Shown here piece after piece: positions 45,348 to 55,715 of a stretch of DNA of 64,000 nucleotides (its first letter is position 1; each line of letters opens with the position of its first letter). Made by a program: the position numbers and the translations under genes. Source of the stretch: JAWKNZ01 sp041391425 (GTDB lineage: Bacteria > Bdellovibrionota_B > Oligoflexia > Oligoflexales > JAWKNZ01); contig JAWKNZ010000003.1 in the NCBI GenBank assembly GCA_041391425.1, forward strand, positions 390,376 to 454,375. The letters are read 5' to 3'. Below the pieces are notes generated by a model. That model made no database searches. It was not told where the DNA came from and was given only the letters and a program-made list of their open reading frames with translations.

Positions 45348-46082
45348 GTGATGAAGGCTTTATTTGGGCAGACACAGTCTAATAGGTACAGTGTATATTC
45401 TTTTTTAAATTTAAAATCAGTAGTCTTCGCGATGTTATATATTTTTGTAGTGGCTTGCACTACTAATGAACACGAGGCTAAAGAATTGGATGATAAACTT
45501 GAAGTCAAAGATTCGGTTGATGGTGAGAAGATTGGGTTAAATGATGATGGTGAGGTTATTATTCAATCCGAGACTTCTGCAGCGGATGAGCTGCGTAGTC
45601 AAATCTGGGTCAATAGCAAGTTAGAGGACGAGATAAATCGTGAACATCATGAGTTGAAACGCTGCCGCGCGGATCTTGCAGATCCGCGCCTTGGAGGTAA
45701 TGGTAGAGTTGCGGAGATTCCAGATGTTGATGGATTAAAAAGCTTTACTGAAATAAAAGAGAAATTTGGTTTGGATTCAGAGGGAAATTTGAAAGTTTTA
45801 AAAAAGGAATACTTTTTAGATCGGTTAAAAAAAGAGCGTAATTATGCTCATTCTCTAAAAGGCACGTTGAAGATTATAAAAAAACATGGTGAAGAATGTA
45901 CGCGCAATATGGCTTCGGCAAGGTTAAAGCACGGTTTGCCAGGGAAGCGTTATGAATCAGAAGGATATTTTACTAGTGACGGTGCTTGGGTAGGCACAGA
46001 AAAGGCTGAAAAAAACTTGGATGATGCCTTTGAGCGTGCAGCAAAAGCCAAAGCTAAATCGGAGCAGAATTCTGAAAATTAG
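45348..46082 (+). CDS. Putative lipoprotein, charged helical
   Basis: 244 residues. A long basic n-region and hydrophobic stretch end at YIFVVAC, a probable lipobox (Cys near 37). The mature part is highly charged and helical, ending in an Ala/Lys/Glu-rich tail (FERAAKAKAKSEQ). GGAG precedes the ATG. Not assigned to a family. Followed by a convergent gene 88 bases away. Confidence 0.7.
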   Translation: MMKALFGQTQSNRYSVYSFLNLKSVVFAMLYIFVVACTTNEHEAKELDDKLEVKDSVDGEKIGLNDDGEVIIQSETSAADELRSQIWVNSKLEDEINREHHELKRCRADLADPRLGGNGRVAEIPDVDGLKSFTEIKEKFGLDSEGNLKVLKKEYFLDRLKKERNYAHSLKGTLKIIKKHGEECTRNMASARLKHGLPGKRYESEGYFTSDGAWVGTEKAEKNLDDAFERAAKAKAKSEQNSEN

Positions 46083-46169
46083 TTCTGATTTTTATCTACA
46101 GTCTCTACCTAGTAAGCTTATTTAAATTTTATCTTTAATAGATATTGGTTGCTTATGGGGTAGAAAAGT

Positions 46170-47383
46170 TTATGTATATAACGCTTCACAAATTATGCGA
46201 GTATTAAAATGCATAGTTTGGAAGCGAGTATAAATCCCGTGTCCGAATATTGTATTGAAGCAATTGGGAACAAGGTGACTATTGTCTTTATAGTCGATAA
46301 GATAGGTTTTTCCAAAAGGTGGAACCCTCAGTCGGGATCGTGTTTGCTCTTGCCATGTTGTTCGGTTCGTTCCATCTCCTAGAATTTTATCCAAATCTTT
46401 GTTGAATTTTCTTTCTTGACTTGTCATAGCTTTAAAGTCACTTCCTGTAATACCCCATTGTTGAACATAATCTCCATCTGTAGTAAATAAAATTCCTCTC
46501 CTCCGTCCTGCTAAATATGGATGGTTACGGTGGTTTATAATATTTATCAAATTACGTGCCGATCTTTTTGGCCACGGATAGATATATGGAGTTCCGAATA
46601 AGGCATAATCCAGTTTAAGCTTAGCTACCTGATCTATTAAAGCGTGTAGTTTAGTTTTATCGCAAAAACCATGCTGCGATGAAACTTCGGCTAATGTTTT
46701 TCCAAGTGCTGTATATTCAATAAGATTACTTAATAATGCAAAAACTTGACCTGCATGGCTATGACCTATCAATAAGATCCGATGAGGCTGTTTTACCTTT
46801 GTTGATTTCATATCAAACACAATTTGGTTTAATAATTTAAAGGCTCCAGAGACTCTAGCAGCATGATAGTTTCCAGATGACCAGATAAAGTTGTGACAGG
46901 GGATTTCATTCCCTATTGCTGTTTCGAATAACTTAACATAACTGGGAAGATAGTTTGCCTGGTCTTTTAGGATTTTATTGCTTTGATGGAAATTTTTGTG
47001 TTTGAGGTAATGCACTGCTTTGCGTGTTGCTATAGGAAAGGGAATTTCCAAGGCTCTTACAAGTCCAAAGGGATCGTTACCAACGAATGTACCATGTGAA
47101 AAATAAATATGAGTGATGTGGTTATTTTTAAATTGATTTCCAAATTCTAGCATTTCTTTTTTCCATCTGTCGCTTTGAGCGTCTATGGTTGGGTTAGCTT
47201 GATTGAAAAGAGTGTTGTCTTCGTACTGGAGTGTTATGTAGACAGTAGTGGGGGGCGGAGCCAAATAGTCTTTGGCTAATTTATCTTTTTTTCGTAGGCG
47301 CCATATTAGCCAGAAGGTTAATACTATGGAGCAAATGAAAAGTAGAATAACAATTAAAGAGAATTGGCTGATAATATCCTCAT
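46170..47383 (-). CDS. Alpha/beta-hydrolase-like membrane-anchored protein, N-terminus apparently frameshifted
   Basis: The 364-codon main frame contains a serine-hydrolase nucleophile elbow, LLIGHSHAGQ, an oxyanion-type strand HIYFSHGTFVG and a late His (NSHLVPN). It lacks a credible start (TTG at 47264). Upstream in the same frame lies a membrane anchor, LIVILLFICSIVLTFWL, then WRLRKKDKLAKDY, but no ATG. Adding one T at 47356-47358 joins it to an ATG at 47383, giving MRILSANSLLIVILL. I therefore extend the gene to 47383 with a likely single-base deletion. An ATT start is the alternative. Substrate unknown; lipase or esterase class. Confidence 0.7.
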
Positions 47384-47548
47384 CACTCCTATTTTATAAC
47401 CTTTTGTTTTTGTTATAAATTTTATCTGATAGCTGAGAAAATAACAAGTCTTGTTTTATTTTCTACAAAAATAGCATAAAACCCAAATTTGTGTAGAGCA
47501 CTCTTGCCCGAAAGTGTTAATGGATGTCTCGATCTAGTGAGGATAAAT

Positions 47549-48202
47549 TTGTCTAATCACAACAGAACAACTAAAAATGTATGGATATTTTGGCTTACTT
47601 GTATTGCCTCTGCTATTGTTTTAGGTTTGATAACAATGATGAACTACCAAAATAAAATTGATCAAATGATCGATGAAACTGGTGGTGTAGTTCTATCTCT
47701 TCCTAAGCTTGGTTCGGTTAGTCCGTTTAAATTCCAGGAACGCAGTGGTGCAGATCTTCAAAATGCCGACCTTGCAGGTCATATTTGGGTATTTAATCTA
47801 ATGTTTACCTCGTGTCATGGACCTTGTCCGCTTATGTCCCATCACATGAGTAGGTTGCAAAGATCGTTTAACGGTAACGAATTGGTTAAATTTGTATCAC
47901 TAACAGTTGATCCTGAAGTGGATACTTTAGAGGTTCTTAAAAAGTATGCCGATAGCTATCATGCAAGGGCTGATCAGTGGTTTTTCTTAACTGGCGAAAA
48001 GGAAAAAATTGTAAAATTTGTGACTAAATCTCTTAAATTACCGGCGGGTGAAAACCCTGTACTGCACAGTACCCGGTTTGTGCTGGTGGATGCAAACGGA
48101 GAGGTCCGAGGTTATTATGACAGCCAAGAGCGAGCGCAAATGGAGCGCCTTAAGGGGCATATTAAGCTTCTTTTAGAGTCGATATCTGATCAAAATAGTT
48201 AA
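47549..48202 (+). CDS. SCO1/SenC-family copper chaperone-like protein
   Basis: About 217 residues, membrane-anchored (helix about 12-31) with a periplasmic thioredoxin-like domain. The copper ligands of SCO proteins are present: CHGPC (C89, C93) and a later histidine (H173 in VLHSTRF), plus SLTVDPEVDT. SCO proteins help mature the CuA centre of cytochrome oxidase. I start at TTG 47549, where GAGGA lies five bases upstream; an upstream TTG with no ribosome site would add 20 residues. No oxidase gene is adjacent. Confidence 0.85.
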   Translation: MSNHNRTTKNVWIFWLTCIASAIVLGLITMMNYQNKIDQMIDETGGVVLSLPKLGSVSPFKFQERSGADLQNADLAGHIWVFNLMFTSCHGPCPLMSHHMSRLQRSFNGNELVKFVSLTVDPEVDTLEVLKKYADSYHARADQWFFLTGEKEKIVKFVTKSLKLPAGENPVLHSTRFVLVDANGEVRGYYDSQERAQMERLKGHIKLLLESISDQNS

Positions 48203-48564
48203 CCTTTCTTCTCATTGAAATTTGCCGATCGTAAGCCATGATTAAAGATTTTGTTCGAAGATTTAGTAAAAATAAATTTGTCAAAAGACCCCAAAATCAA
48301 ATAAAATTTATATGTAATCGATATCACTTAAACGAGTAAAATATTTGGTAACTATTCAGCGTATTTTTTATCTGATCGATTCAAAGCCTTGACTGCCCGT
48401 CATCCTGAGTGAAGCGAAGGATCTATTTCGCAATTTCGAGATCCTTCGCTTCACTCAGGATGACAATGTATCAAGCGGCATATTGAAGGGAAAAGATACG
48501 CTGAATAGTTACAATATTTGTTAATATAAGATGCTCGTTAGAGGCTAATGTATAAGGCGACTGT
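48203..48564. other. Intergenic region occupied mostly by a repeat
   Basis: Nearly half is the complete family-1 palindromic element (48348-48513). The flanks show no coding signal. Confidence 0.6.
48348..48513 (-). repeat. MITE-like palindromic repeat, family 1, copy D
   Basis: 166 bp, the fullest copy: termini GTAACTATTCAGCGTA and TACGCTGAATAGTTAC are complete, and the inner pair GTCATCCTGAGTGAAGCGAAG / CTTCGCTTCACTCAGGATGAC encloses CTATTTCGCAATTTCGAG. Orientation is opposite to copy A. Confidence 0.93.
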
Positions 48565-49164
48565 ATGGGAGTTGTTAAATTATCTATGCTTCCACTTTCT
48601 TTCACTCGTAGGGATATGAGTAAAATAACGTTTTTCTTTATCCTTAACCTGCCTATTCTCTTTTCTGGTTGTGCTACTGGTGATGAGTCAAATTTAGGAT
48701 GGGATGATCCTGTTGTCTTTGAAGAAGATGCCGCTTCAATAAAACCTAAAATTGATCTGAATGAGGAGGAAGAGGAGCCTACTCAGGATATACAGGCAGA
48801 AGACGAGCTTGATGTGTCGACTGAACCATGGGAACCTGATACGAGCATTGGAAGTAAAGTTTACGAAGATGATCTGCCTTTTTCTGGAGATACATTTGAA
48901 GATTTCTCAGATGAGACATTGAATAAAAATAGAGAGTTGGAAGATTTAAATTTTTCAAAAGACTCTGAAGTTGAAAAAAGTATAAAAGCTTGGGTTAAAG
49001 TAAAGCGTTTAGATATTAGAGAGCGACCAGACGCTAAAGCAAAGATAGTTGGATCTTTAAAGCGATCGGAGAAAGTATTTATTATTCGAGTGAGCAATGG
49101 CTGGGCTGAAATTGGGGCTAAACAATATGTGCCTTTACGTTATTTAACGCGTACAAGCCCCTGA
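48565..49164 (+). CDS. SH3b-domain lipoprotein
   Basis: 199 residues. The signal sequence ends at PILFSGC (Cys near 36). A long acidic, disordered linker follows (EEEEEPTQD and similar). The last 65 residues form a bacterial SH3 domain: AWVKVKRLDIRERPDAKAKI, VGSLKRSEKVFII and GWAEIG. SH3b domains often bind peptidoglycan. AAGG lies seven bases before the ATG used; an ATG at 48616 would give a shorter signal. It is convergent with the Uup gene, only four bases apart. Confidence 0.82.
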   Translation: MGVVKLSMLPLSFTRRDMSKITFFFILNLPILFSGCATGDESNLGWDDPVVFEEDAASIKPKIDLNEEEEEPTQDIQAEDELDVSTEPWEPDTSIGSKVYEDDLPFSGDTFEDFSDETLNKNRELEDLNFSKDSEVEKSIKAWVKVKRLDIRERPDAKAKIVGSLKRSEKVFIIRVSNGWAEIGAKQYVPLRYLTRTSP

Positions 49165-49168
49165 TTTT

Positions 49169-50983
49169 TCACATTTGCGATATAATTTCTTCTAGCTCTT
49201 CCCAACGTGCATACAAGGTATCAAGTTTTTTTTGTGCCTTGTTGAGCCCTGCGTATGCTTCTTCTAACTTTGCAGAGTCAGTAGCAATTTGAGGATCATT
49301 AATTGTTTCTTGCCAATCTTCAACTCTTTGCTCGGCTTCGGCAATAAGGCTTTCTATTTGATCATAATCTCTTTGATCTTTATATGAGAGTTTTTTTGCC
49401 TTTTTTTCTTGAGGTTTTTCCTTTGGATTAGCCTGTTTATTTTTATCTTGAGTCTTTTTTGTGGCTGTTATCTTGATACTCTCATTTTCCCACTGTTCAT
49501 AGTCTGCAAATTGTTTGGCACCACCATGTCCATCTAAGCCTATAAAACTATCACATAATTTTTGTATCATGTAGCGATCATGGCTTATTAGTAAAACGGC
49601 ACCTGCAAAATCGTTCAAACTATCTTCTAGTGTTTCCATAGTCGCTATATCTAAATCGTTGGTGGGCTCGTCTAAGCATAGTAAATCTGCCGGTTCTAGC
49701 ATTAATCTTGCTATAATAGCTTTTGCCTGTTCACCACCAGACAAGTCCTTAATTTTTTTATCAAGATGTTCTTTTGTGAATAAAAATCTTTTTGCCCAAG
49801 TAATAACGTGGATAGCATTACCATTGTAGATTACTTGTTCGCCATTTTCTGCTAAAGCTCTTTTTAATGCCCATTCTGGGTCTAGGAGATCGCGATTTTG
49901 GTCAAAATAAACAACTTTTAAGCCTGTTAACTGTATACAAGTCCCAGAATCAGGGGACAAAATTCCGGCTAGTATTTTCATTAAAGTGGTTTTCCCGGAA
50001 CCGTTTTTCCCTAAAATACCTACTATCTTTCTACTTGTAATTGTTGTAGAGAAATTTTCGATTAAGAGTTTATCGCCTAATTTCTTTGTAATATGTTCGG
50101 CGCTTAATAATTTTTTAGATTTACGATCTGAGGCAGAAAACTCAATCTTATTGCTTTGAATGCCATTTCTTTGTTTAGCTGCTGCCAACTCATCTTTTAT
50201 ATTCTCAGCAGCTTCTATTCGTAATTTTGATTTTGTAGTTCTTGCTTTGACTCCTTGGCGTAACCATTCAATTTCTCGCCTGGCTTTATTTGCTAAGCTT
50301 TCTTCATATTTTGCCTGTGCAGATAAAATATTTAAGCGTGCTGAAAGAAAATCTTGATAATTTCCTGATGATGAAATGATTCCATTTGCATAAGTTTTAT
50401 TTATTTCAAAAATTTTATTGACGGTGTTTTGTAAAAAAGATCTATCGTGACTAATTGTTATCCATGAGAAAGGTGCTGCTGATAGTAGGCTTTCGAGCCA
50501 AAGGGCGCCTTCAATATCTAAATGATTTGTTGGTTCATCTAGCATTAATAGATCAGGTTCAAAAATCAGTCCGATAGCTATTTCAACACGTTTTTTCCAT
50601 CCACCAGATAGATTAGAAATTTTTTGTTCGGGGTCAGTAAATCCCACTTTACCAATAATTGAGTTGATTAGTCCTTCAATTTCAAACTCTAACCTTTTCG
50701 CATCATGCGCTGCTTGTCGTAATACACTGATAATAGTATCATCAGAATGAAATTCCATACTCTGATCTATATAAAAAGCTTTAAGCCCTTTGCGTGTTGT
50801 TATTTTTCCTGTATCTGGTTCGATTTTTTCTGCGAGAATTTTCAGCAATGTTGATTTTCCACTGCCATTAGGGCCTATTATTCCAATTTTGTCTCTCTCG
50901 TTAATACTGAGTGAAATGTCTTTAAAAAGCTCTTTGGCGGAATATGTTTTACTTATAGATTGGCAGTTTAAAAGCAAGCTCAT
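49169..50983 (-). CDS. uup: ABC-F ATPase, Uup-like
   Basis: 604 residues with two ABC cassettes and no membrane domain. Cassette 1: GPNGSGKST and LSGGWKKRVEIA, with DEPTNHLDIEG. Cassette 2: GKNGSGKTT, LSGGEQAKAI and DEPTNDLDIAT. After the second cassette a linker rich in Lys leads to a C-terminal coiled coil (about 525-604, DYDQIESLIAEAEQRVEDWQ) characteristic of Uup, which binds DNA. ABC-F proteins act on ribosomes; Uup also influences precise excision of transposons. Intact and full length. Confidence 0.93.
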   Translation of the reverse strand: MSLLLNCQSISKTYSAKELFKDISLSINERDKIGIIGPNGSGKSTLLKILAEKIEPDTGKITTRKGLKAFYIDQSMEFHSDDTIISVLRQAAHDAKRLEFEIEGLINSIIGKVGFTDPEQKISNLSGGWKKRVEIAIGLIFEPDLLMLDEPTNHLDIEGALWLESLLSAAPFSWITISHDRSFLQNTVNKIFEINKTYANGIISSSGNYQDFLSARLNILSAQAKYEESLANKARREIEWLRQGVKARTTKSKLRIEAAENIKDELAAAKQRNGIQSNKIEFSASDRKSKKLLSAEHITKKLGDKLLIENFSTTITSRKIVGILGKNGSGKTTLMKILAGILSPDSGTCIQLTGLKVVYFDQNRDLLDPEWALKRALAENGEQVIYNGNAIHVITWAKRFLFTKEHLDKKIKDLSGGEQAKAIIARLMLEPADLLCLDEPTNDLDIATMETLEDSLNDFAGAVLLISHDRYMIQKLCDSFIGLDGHGGAKQFADYEQWENESIKITATKKTQDKNKQANPKEKPQEKKAKKLSYKDQRDYDQIESLIAEAEQRVEDWQETINDPQIATDSAKLEEAYAGLNKAQKKLDTLYARWEELEEIISQM

Positions 50984-51304
50984 ATAAATATAGGAGTCCT
51001 TATTAATTAAAAATTGCTGGTGTACTGTCGAGGGCGTTATCCGCGACTCGATATTTTGTACATTTATAGCTAGAAGCCACTATCCATACCGTGAAGTGTC
51101 AAAAAGTTTGTCAATTTAACAACATTAAGACTTATTACAAGAAACAGCAACAACTACTGTAACATATTGATATTTAATATTATATTTAATTTATAGCGCA
51201 GTCTGTAAGGATAGAACGAATTTTGCATCTAAAGTATTGTGCCTCTATGCCTTTAACAAGTGGAGGGCAAGGCGGAATGAAATTCAATCTATTGGAGTAG
51301 TATT
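50984..51304. other. Divergent intergenic region, nothing recognised
   Basis: About 320 A/T-rich bases between the Uup gene and the large TPR gene; it must hold both promoters. No repeat member or hairpin is evident. Confidence 0.45.
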
Positions 51305-54300
51305 GTGGATATGGCAGCAAACAAACTGAGATCTGTAGAAAGAGCTTCAAAGATAAAACTGATTTTATGGATATATTTTGGTTTAGTCTCTTCGCTTGTT
51401 TTTGCACAGACAGGTATGCAACCGCTTCTTTCTTTAAACTATGGAGTCATTGATCAAGTTCCTTTAGTGAATTCCGGATTAAGAGATCCTGAGGTTAAAA
51501 AGAATGCTATTCATGATAAATATGCTGCTGAGGAAAAGGTTTCTGAAACGGAACGATTGAAATCAGAACTTGCAGAAAAAAGAACGAGAAATAGCCGTAG
51601 CCTTAAAAATATTTATTTTGATTTATTTCAAGCTTATGCTGCACTAACGGATTTTTATGATGAAGCTTTAATCGGCAATATTGCTGATGAATCTTATTCT
51701 CGTGAAAATTTAAACAAAAGAAATATCTACAGAATTGCGTTAATTAAATATGCGGATCTTTATGTAAAAAGCGTTAGGAAGATGACATCTTCTTCATCTA
51801 GAGCTTTATATCATATACATGTTAATCGATATTTGATTGGTTCAAACCAGTCTGCTTCTATAAAAGCTTTGCAGTATATACTGGATAAAGGTCATTTAAA
51901 TGTCTTTCTTAAGCGTAGATCACAATTTCTTATAGCAAAGTGGAATGTCGATCATCGTAATTCAAATGATATAGATACTCTTGATAAGCTTATCAAAACA
52001 TTGCCTCGTTCAGCTGCTATTGCTGCGAGGCTTACTATTGCTAGATATTACGCCGGTATCCATAGAAATGGTAGAAAGGAATATTCAGCAGATAACAAAT
52101 ATAGTAGATACCTAATTGCAGCGACAAAAAAATCATCTCGCCTTAACCAACTGCAGAAGCAAAAAGTTCTATTATATTCAATTGCTATATGGAGAGCGGT
52201 TGAAGGACGTAAAGGTTCATGGGAAAAACCGCCGATTTATTTAGCTAATTATCGCGATTCTTACGAATTAAATGCTATTTATGAGCGGCAAGCAATTGAC
52301 CAATGGAAATCTGGTAAAAGTAGCTTAGCATTATCAAAATATAAATCGCTCTCGAAGACCTATGCAGGTAAAAAGCAAATGGCGTTAATAGATCGAAGGA
52401 TTTTAGCCATGGAAGAAGGATTTTATCTGAAATCAGGGAAAACGAATGCATATGAGAATTCGATTGTCAGAATACGCTCAAAGTATTTGACTGAACAATC
52501 TTCGTATGAGCAATCGGAATTGATGATTGAAAATTCTAACCGTAGATATAGTAAGTTATCTCATACTGAGCTTGCAAACAATATGTCACAAAAATCGTCA
52601 ACAAGGCAGAGGATTTCAGCTATCAACCTTGCCACTAGATATCTAAGTCGTGTGGTAGAGGATAATAATAGTAGAGAGCAAGAATTAATACAGTCGCAAA
52701 TTGCAAAACTTTGGGTTTTAAATCAAAGTCATAAAAATGCAGTCAGAGTTTATTTGTTGTTAGCGAATCAAATTGCTCCACAGAAAAAATCTGAATATTT
52801 AACGCTTGCTTTATCTTCGCAACATATCCTTGCTAGATGGCCCAATCAAATTCCTTGGAAAGGTTTAGTAAATGAAAATAACCGTGAAAGGCAACAGTTG
52901 CTTGCTATATATTCTGATTTGAATAGTACCCGTAGCGTAATTGATTGGTATCTTATTGGTCATATGGGCCAACTTAATATTCATTTGAATAATATGAACA
53001 ATGCATTTGCTCTTTGGGAAAATGCTTTAAATAAAGATCCTAAAGGGCCTGAGGCTGCAAAAGCTGCAGCTATTATGATAGATACTTATAAAAGTAGAAA
53101 ATATTGGCAGAAATTAGAGGATTTGGCTAGATTGTGTCGAAGCAATAGTTTAGTGCCGATTGGAGTTTCTAATAAGTCAATTGATGTCAACGTCATGTTA
53201 GCTTTAGCTTTGTTAGAAGGTGGAAAGAAAGCACTAGGTGATAAAAACTATGTGGCAGCTGAAACAAAGCTGAAAGAGTTTGTTACTAATTTTAGGTCTC
53301 CTAATAGAGATGAAGGTATGTTCTTACTTGCTCATGCATATAAGGGTACAGCTAAATATAAGGATTCTATAGATACGCTGATTTCGTTTTCAGAAGAATA
53401 TCCTAATTCTAGATTTTTTAAACAGGCAATGCTGGTTGGTGGAGATTGGTCGGTTCCTATGGCTTTTGAAGAGAATGCGATGTTCTTTTATCAGACCTTC
53501 TTGCAAAAATATCCATATGCAGTTGAAGCCTCTAGAATTCAAGATGATTTAGTAGATTTGTATATTGGCCGTAGACTATATGCGGAAGCAGGTGAAATAT
53601 TCAATAAAAAAATCAATGATAGCAAGGCTTCTCGCGAATCTAGAGAGGAGTATGCTTTGCGTTTAATTCGGATGGAAGAACGCTTTGGCTCCAAAGAACG
53701 AGCAGAAAAATCTGTAAATGATCTGTTGAAGTTTTCTGTAAATGGCATAGCTAGAGCAGAGGCGCTTGCTGTCAAAGCTCGTATTCATGCTTCAAGAGGT
53801 GAAATTTCACAACTTGTTAAGATAGAAAATGAGTTAAATGGTATGGATGACAGAGTTGCTATACAAGAAGTTTTAAGTGAAACAAGATTTTTGATAGCAG
53901 GTTCTAAGCTTAGTAATATTCTTCAACCAATAGATTCATTAACCGTGAAAGCTCCCAAAAAGGCAATTAGTAATAGGTATGGAGAGTATCAAAGTTTAAA
54001 GGAAGCCTATCAAAAGGTTTGTGAGTCAGGATATACTAGCTTTTGTGTTCCCTCTTTGCATCGTACGGCTCGTATTGCTGAACAGCTGATTTCAGTAATT
54101 GAGGATGTGAATATCCCTGTGACTTTGCCAGATGCGACAATTAAATCTTTTGAAGCAGAAAAGTCTTCTATTATTGAAAGGCTATCGAAAGATATTATCG
54201 TTTCGGATGAAAAGGCTTTAGCTATAGTAAATAGTGGATATACAGATCCTAGTTGGACTAGGCAGATTTTTTGGCAAAATGGATCTGACGTCAATTTTGA

Positions 54301-54358
54301 GAAAGTAAGTGGGGAAGATGGTCAGGCTTATGTCCAGTGGCCAATTCCAGAGGAATAA
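51305..54358 (+). CDS. Large periplasmic TPR-repeat protein (GltD/AgmU-like)
   Basis: 1017 residues. A signal sequence (LILWIYFGLVSSLVFAQ) is followed by a long helical array of TPR-like pairs, for example GQLNIHLNNMNNAFALWENA and ETKLKEFVTNFRSPNRDEGM. No catalytic motif. The GTG start follows GGAG by nine bases; an ATG two codons later is possible. It is followed after 54 bases by a TPR lipoprotein. This arrangement, a large secreted TPR protein then a TPR lipoprotein, parallels gltD-gltE of the myxobacterial gliding cluster. The parallel is an inference from architecture only. Confidence 0.78.
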   Translation: MDMAANKLRSVERASKIKLILWIYFGLVSSLVFAQTGMQPLLSLNYGVIDQVPLVNSGLRDPEVKKNAIHDKYAAEEKVSETERLKSELAEKRTRNSRSLKNIYFDLFQAYAALTDFYDEALIGNIADESYSRENLNKRNIYRIALIKYADLYVKSVRKMTSSSSRALYHIHVNRYLIGSNQSASIKALQYILDKGHLNVFLKRRSQFLIAKWNVDHRNSNDIDTLDKLIKTLPRSAAIAARLTIARYYAGIHRNGRKEYSADNKYSRYLIAATKKSSRLNQLQKQKVLLYSIAIWRAVEGRKGSWEKPPIYLANYRDSYELNAIYERQAIDQWKSGKSSLALSKYKSLSKTYAGKKQMALIDRRILAMEEGFYLKSGKTNAYENSIVRIRSKYLTEQSSYEQSELMIENSNRRYSKLSHTELANNMSQKSSTRQRISAINLATRYLSRVVEDNNSREQELIQSQIAKLWVLNQSHKNAVRVYLLLANQIAPQKKSEYLTLALSSQHILARWPNQIPWKGLVNENNRERQQLLAIYSDLNSTRSVIDWYLIGHMGQLNIHLNNMNNAFALWENALNKDPKGPEAAKAAAIMIDTYKSRKYWQKLEDLARLCRSNSLVPIGVSNKSIDVNVMLALALLEGGKKALGDKNYVAAETKLKEFVTNFRSPNRDEGMFLLAHAYKGTAKYKDSIDTLISFSEEYPNSRFFKQAMLVGGDWSVPMAFEENAMFFYQTFLQKYPYAVEASRIQDDLVDLYIGRRLYAEAGEIFNKKINDSKASRESREEYALRLIRMEERFGSKERAEKSVNDLLKFSVNGIARAEALAVKARIHASRGEISQLVKIENELNGMDDRVAIQEVLSETRFLIAGSKLSNILQPIDSLTVKAPKKAISNRYGEYQSLKEAYQKVCESGYTSFCVPSLHRTARIAEQLISVIEDVNIPVTLPDATIKSFEAEKSSIIERLSKDIIVSDEKALAIVNSGYTDPSWTRQIFWQNGSDVNFEKVSGEDGQAYVQWPIPEE

Positions 54359-54412
54359 TTGTTGTAAATGTAAAATAATAAATTAGATATCTTATAAGTT
54401 ACGGGTAGAATT

Positions 54413-55708
54413 ATGTTAAACGACAGAAAAATAAATTTTATGTTTGGCTTTTTAGCTGTTGCGTACTTAACGTCTTGTACTACAACTAGTGGAAGTCAGA
54501 ATAGTAACGATATATCAAATGATATATTTGACACCACTACTGAAAAAGTTGTTATACAAAAAGTCGGTGAAAAAGACCCGGTAGTTTCTCCGCATGATAG
54601 GAATCACTGGCTAAAGCTAAGATCTACTAATGATCTATCTATTAAAAAAATCTATGGCCTGATAGCAACGAATGAGTCACTGGCTGCTGAGCGAGCGGCA
54701 AGAAAATTTTTAGAAAAAAATCCTGGAAGCGTAGAAGGTCTGACAGCGTTGGCGACGGCACTGGCGATAAGTGGTCAGTATGACCTGGCTGCTTATTATT
54801 CAAAACTATTAACGAAGAAGCTTCCAGATAATCCTCATTCCTTTAATATTAAAGGTTTGGCCGTTCTTAATAGTGCAACTAGGATGGAAGACTATCGCAA
54901 GGCTGAAAGTTACTTTCAACGAGCATTTGAGAGCTCTAAGGCCGAAATAGCAGCGGGTTTGAATTTAGGGCAACTGTATTTGGAATTGGGCAATTCTAAT
55001 ACGGCACTAGAGATCTTTGCCTCGACAAGTGAGCGATGCCATAGTTGTATTCCAGCTCAGATGGGATATGGTATTGCAGCGAAAAGAATGGGAAAAAGTT
55101 CGGAAGCTCTTGCTGCCTTTAAAAATGTTATAAAGGATGATAAAGAGTTTGCGCCAGCTTGGTATCATATGGCATTAGTTTATAAAAATTCTTTGTCTGA
55201 TCAAAAGAAAGCTGAAGAATCTTTAAAGCAGGTTCTAAGCATGCAAACTGCAGATAATTCTATTAAAGACCTTGCACATACGCTCTTAAGAAGTATCAAG
55301 GCTGAAAATGAGAAACAACTTATTGCTGGTGAAGATACTGCAGGAAACCTAGATAATGAGCCATTAAAAATAGAAGACGAAGTGCAAGTTCAAAATCAAC
55401 AGGCTTCTGAAGATAAGCAGCAACAAGTAAACTTAGATGATGAAAAAACTATAAATGACCAAGGTGATGACTTTGAAAAATATGAACAGGCTGTTTCTGA
55501 TAAGGATGTGAATGTTGAGCCGGCAGATAATTCTATTACGGCCGAAGATAGCTTTGCACAACAGTCTTCTGTGTCTACTGTAGATAGTAGCAATTTTGAC
55601 TTTAAAGCGGTTGAAGATCTAAATGGAGAGAGCCCATCAAAAAATGGCTCTCAACTCGATCAAGAAGATGTATATAGTACTGAATTTAGCAATGACGATG
55701 ATTTTTAA
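54413..55708 (+). CDS. TPR-repeat lipoprotein (GltE/AglT-like)
   Basis: 431 residues. The signal peptide ends at LAVAYLTSC (Cys22). Residues about 75-290 contain several TPRs, such as LNLGQLYLELGNSNTALEIF and AAKRMGKSSEALAAFKNVIK. The last 120 residues are acidic and low-complexity (EDEVQVQNQQASEDKQQQVN), probably disordered. Cotranscribed with the larger TPR gene upstream (54-base gap). It is convergent with the DJ-1 gene, whose stop is only seven bases away. Confidence 0.8.
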   Translation: MLNDRKINFMFGFLAVAYLTSCTTTSGSQNSNDISNDIFDTTTEKVVIQKVGEKDPVVSPHDRNHWLKLRSTNDLSIKKIYGLIATNESLAAERAARKFLEKNPGSVEGLTALATALAISGQYDLAAYYSKLLTKKLPDNPHSFNIKGLAVLNSATRMEDYRKAESYFQRAFESSKAEIAAGLNLGQLYLELGNSNTALEIFASTSERCHSCIPAQMGYGIAAKRMGKSSEALAAFKNVIKDDKEFAPAWYHMALVYKNSLSDQKKAEESLKQVLSMQTADNSIKDLAHTLLRSIKAENEKQLIAGEDTAGNLDNEPLKIEDEVQVQNQQASEDKQQQVNLDDEKTINDQGDDFEKYEQAVSDKDVNVEPADNSITAEDSFAQQSSVSTVDSSNFDFKAVEDLNGESPSKNGSQLDQEDVYSTEFSNDDDF

Positions 55709-55715
55709 TTTTGAT

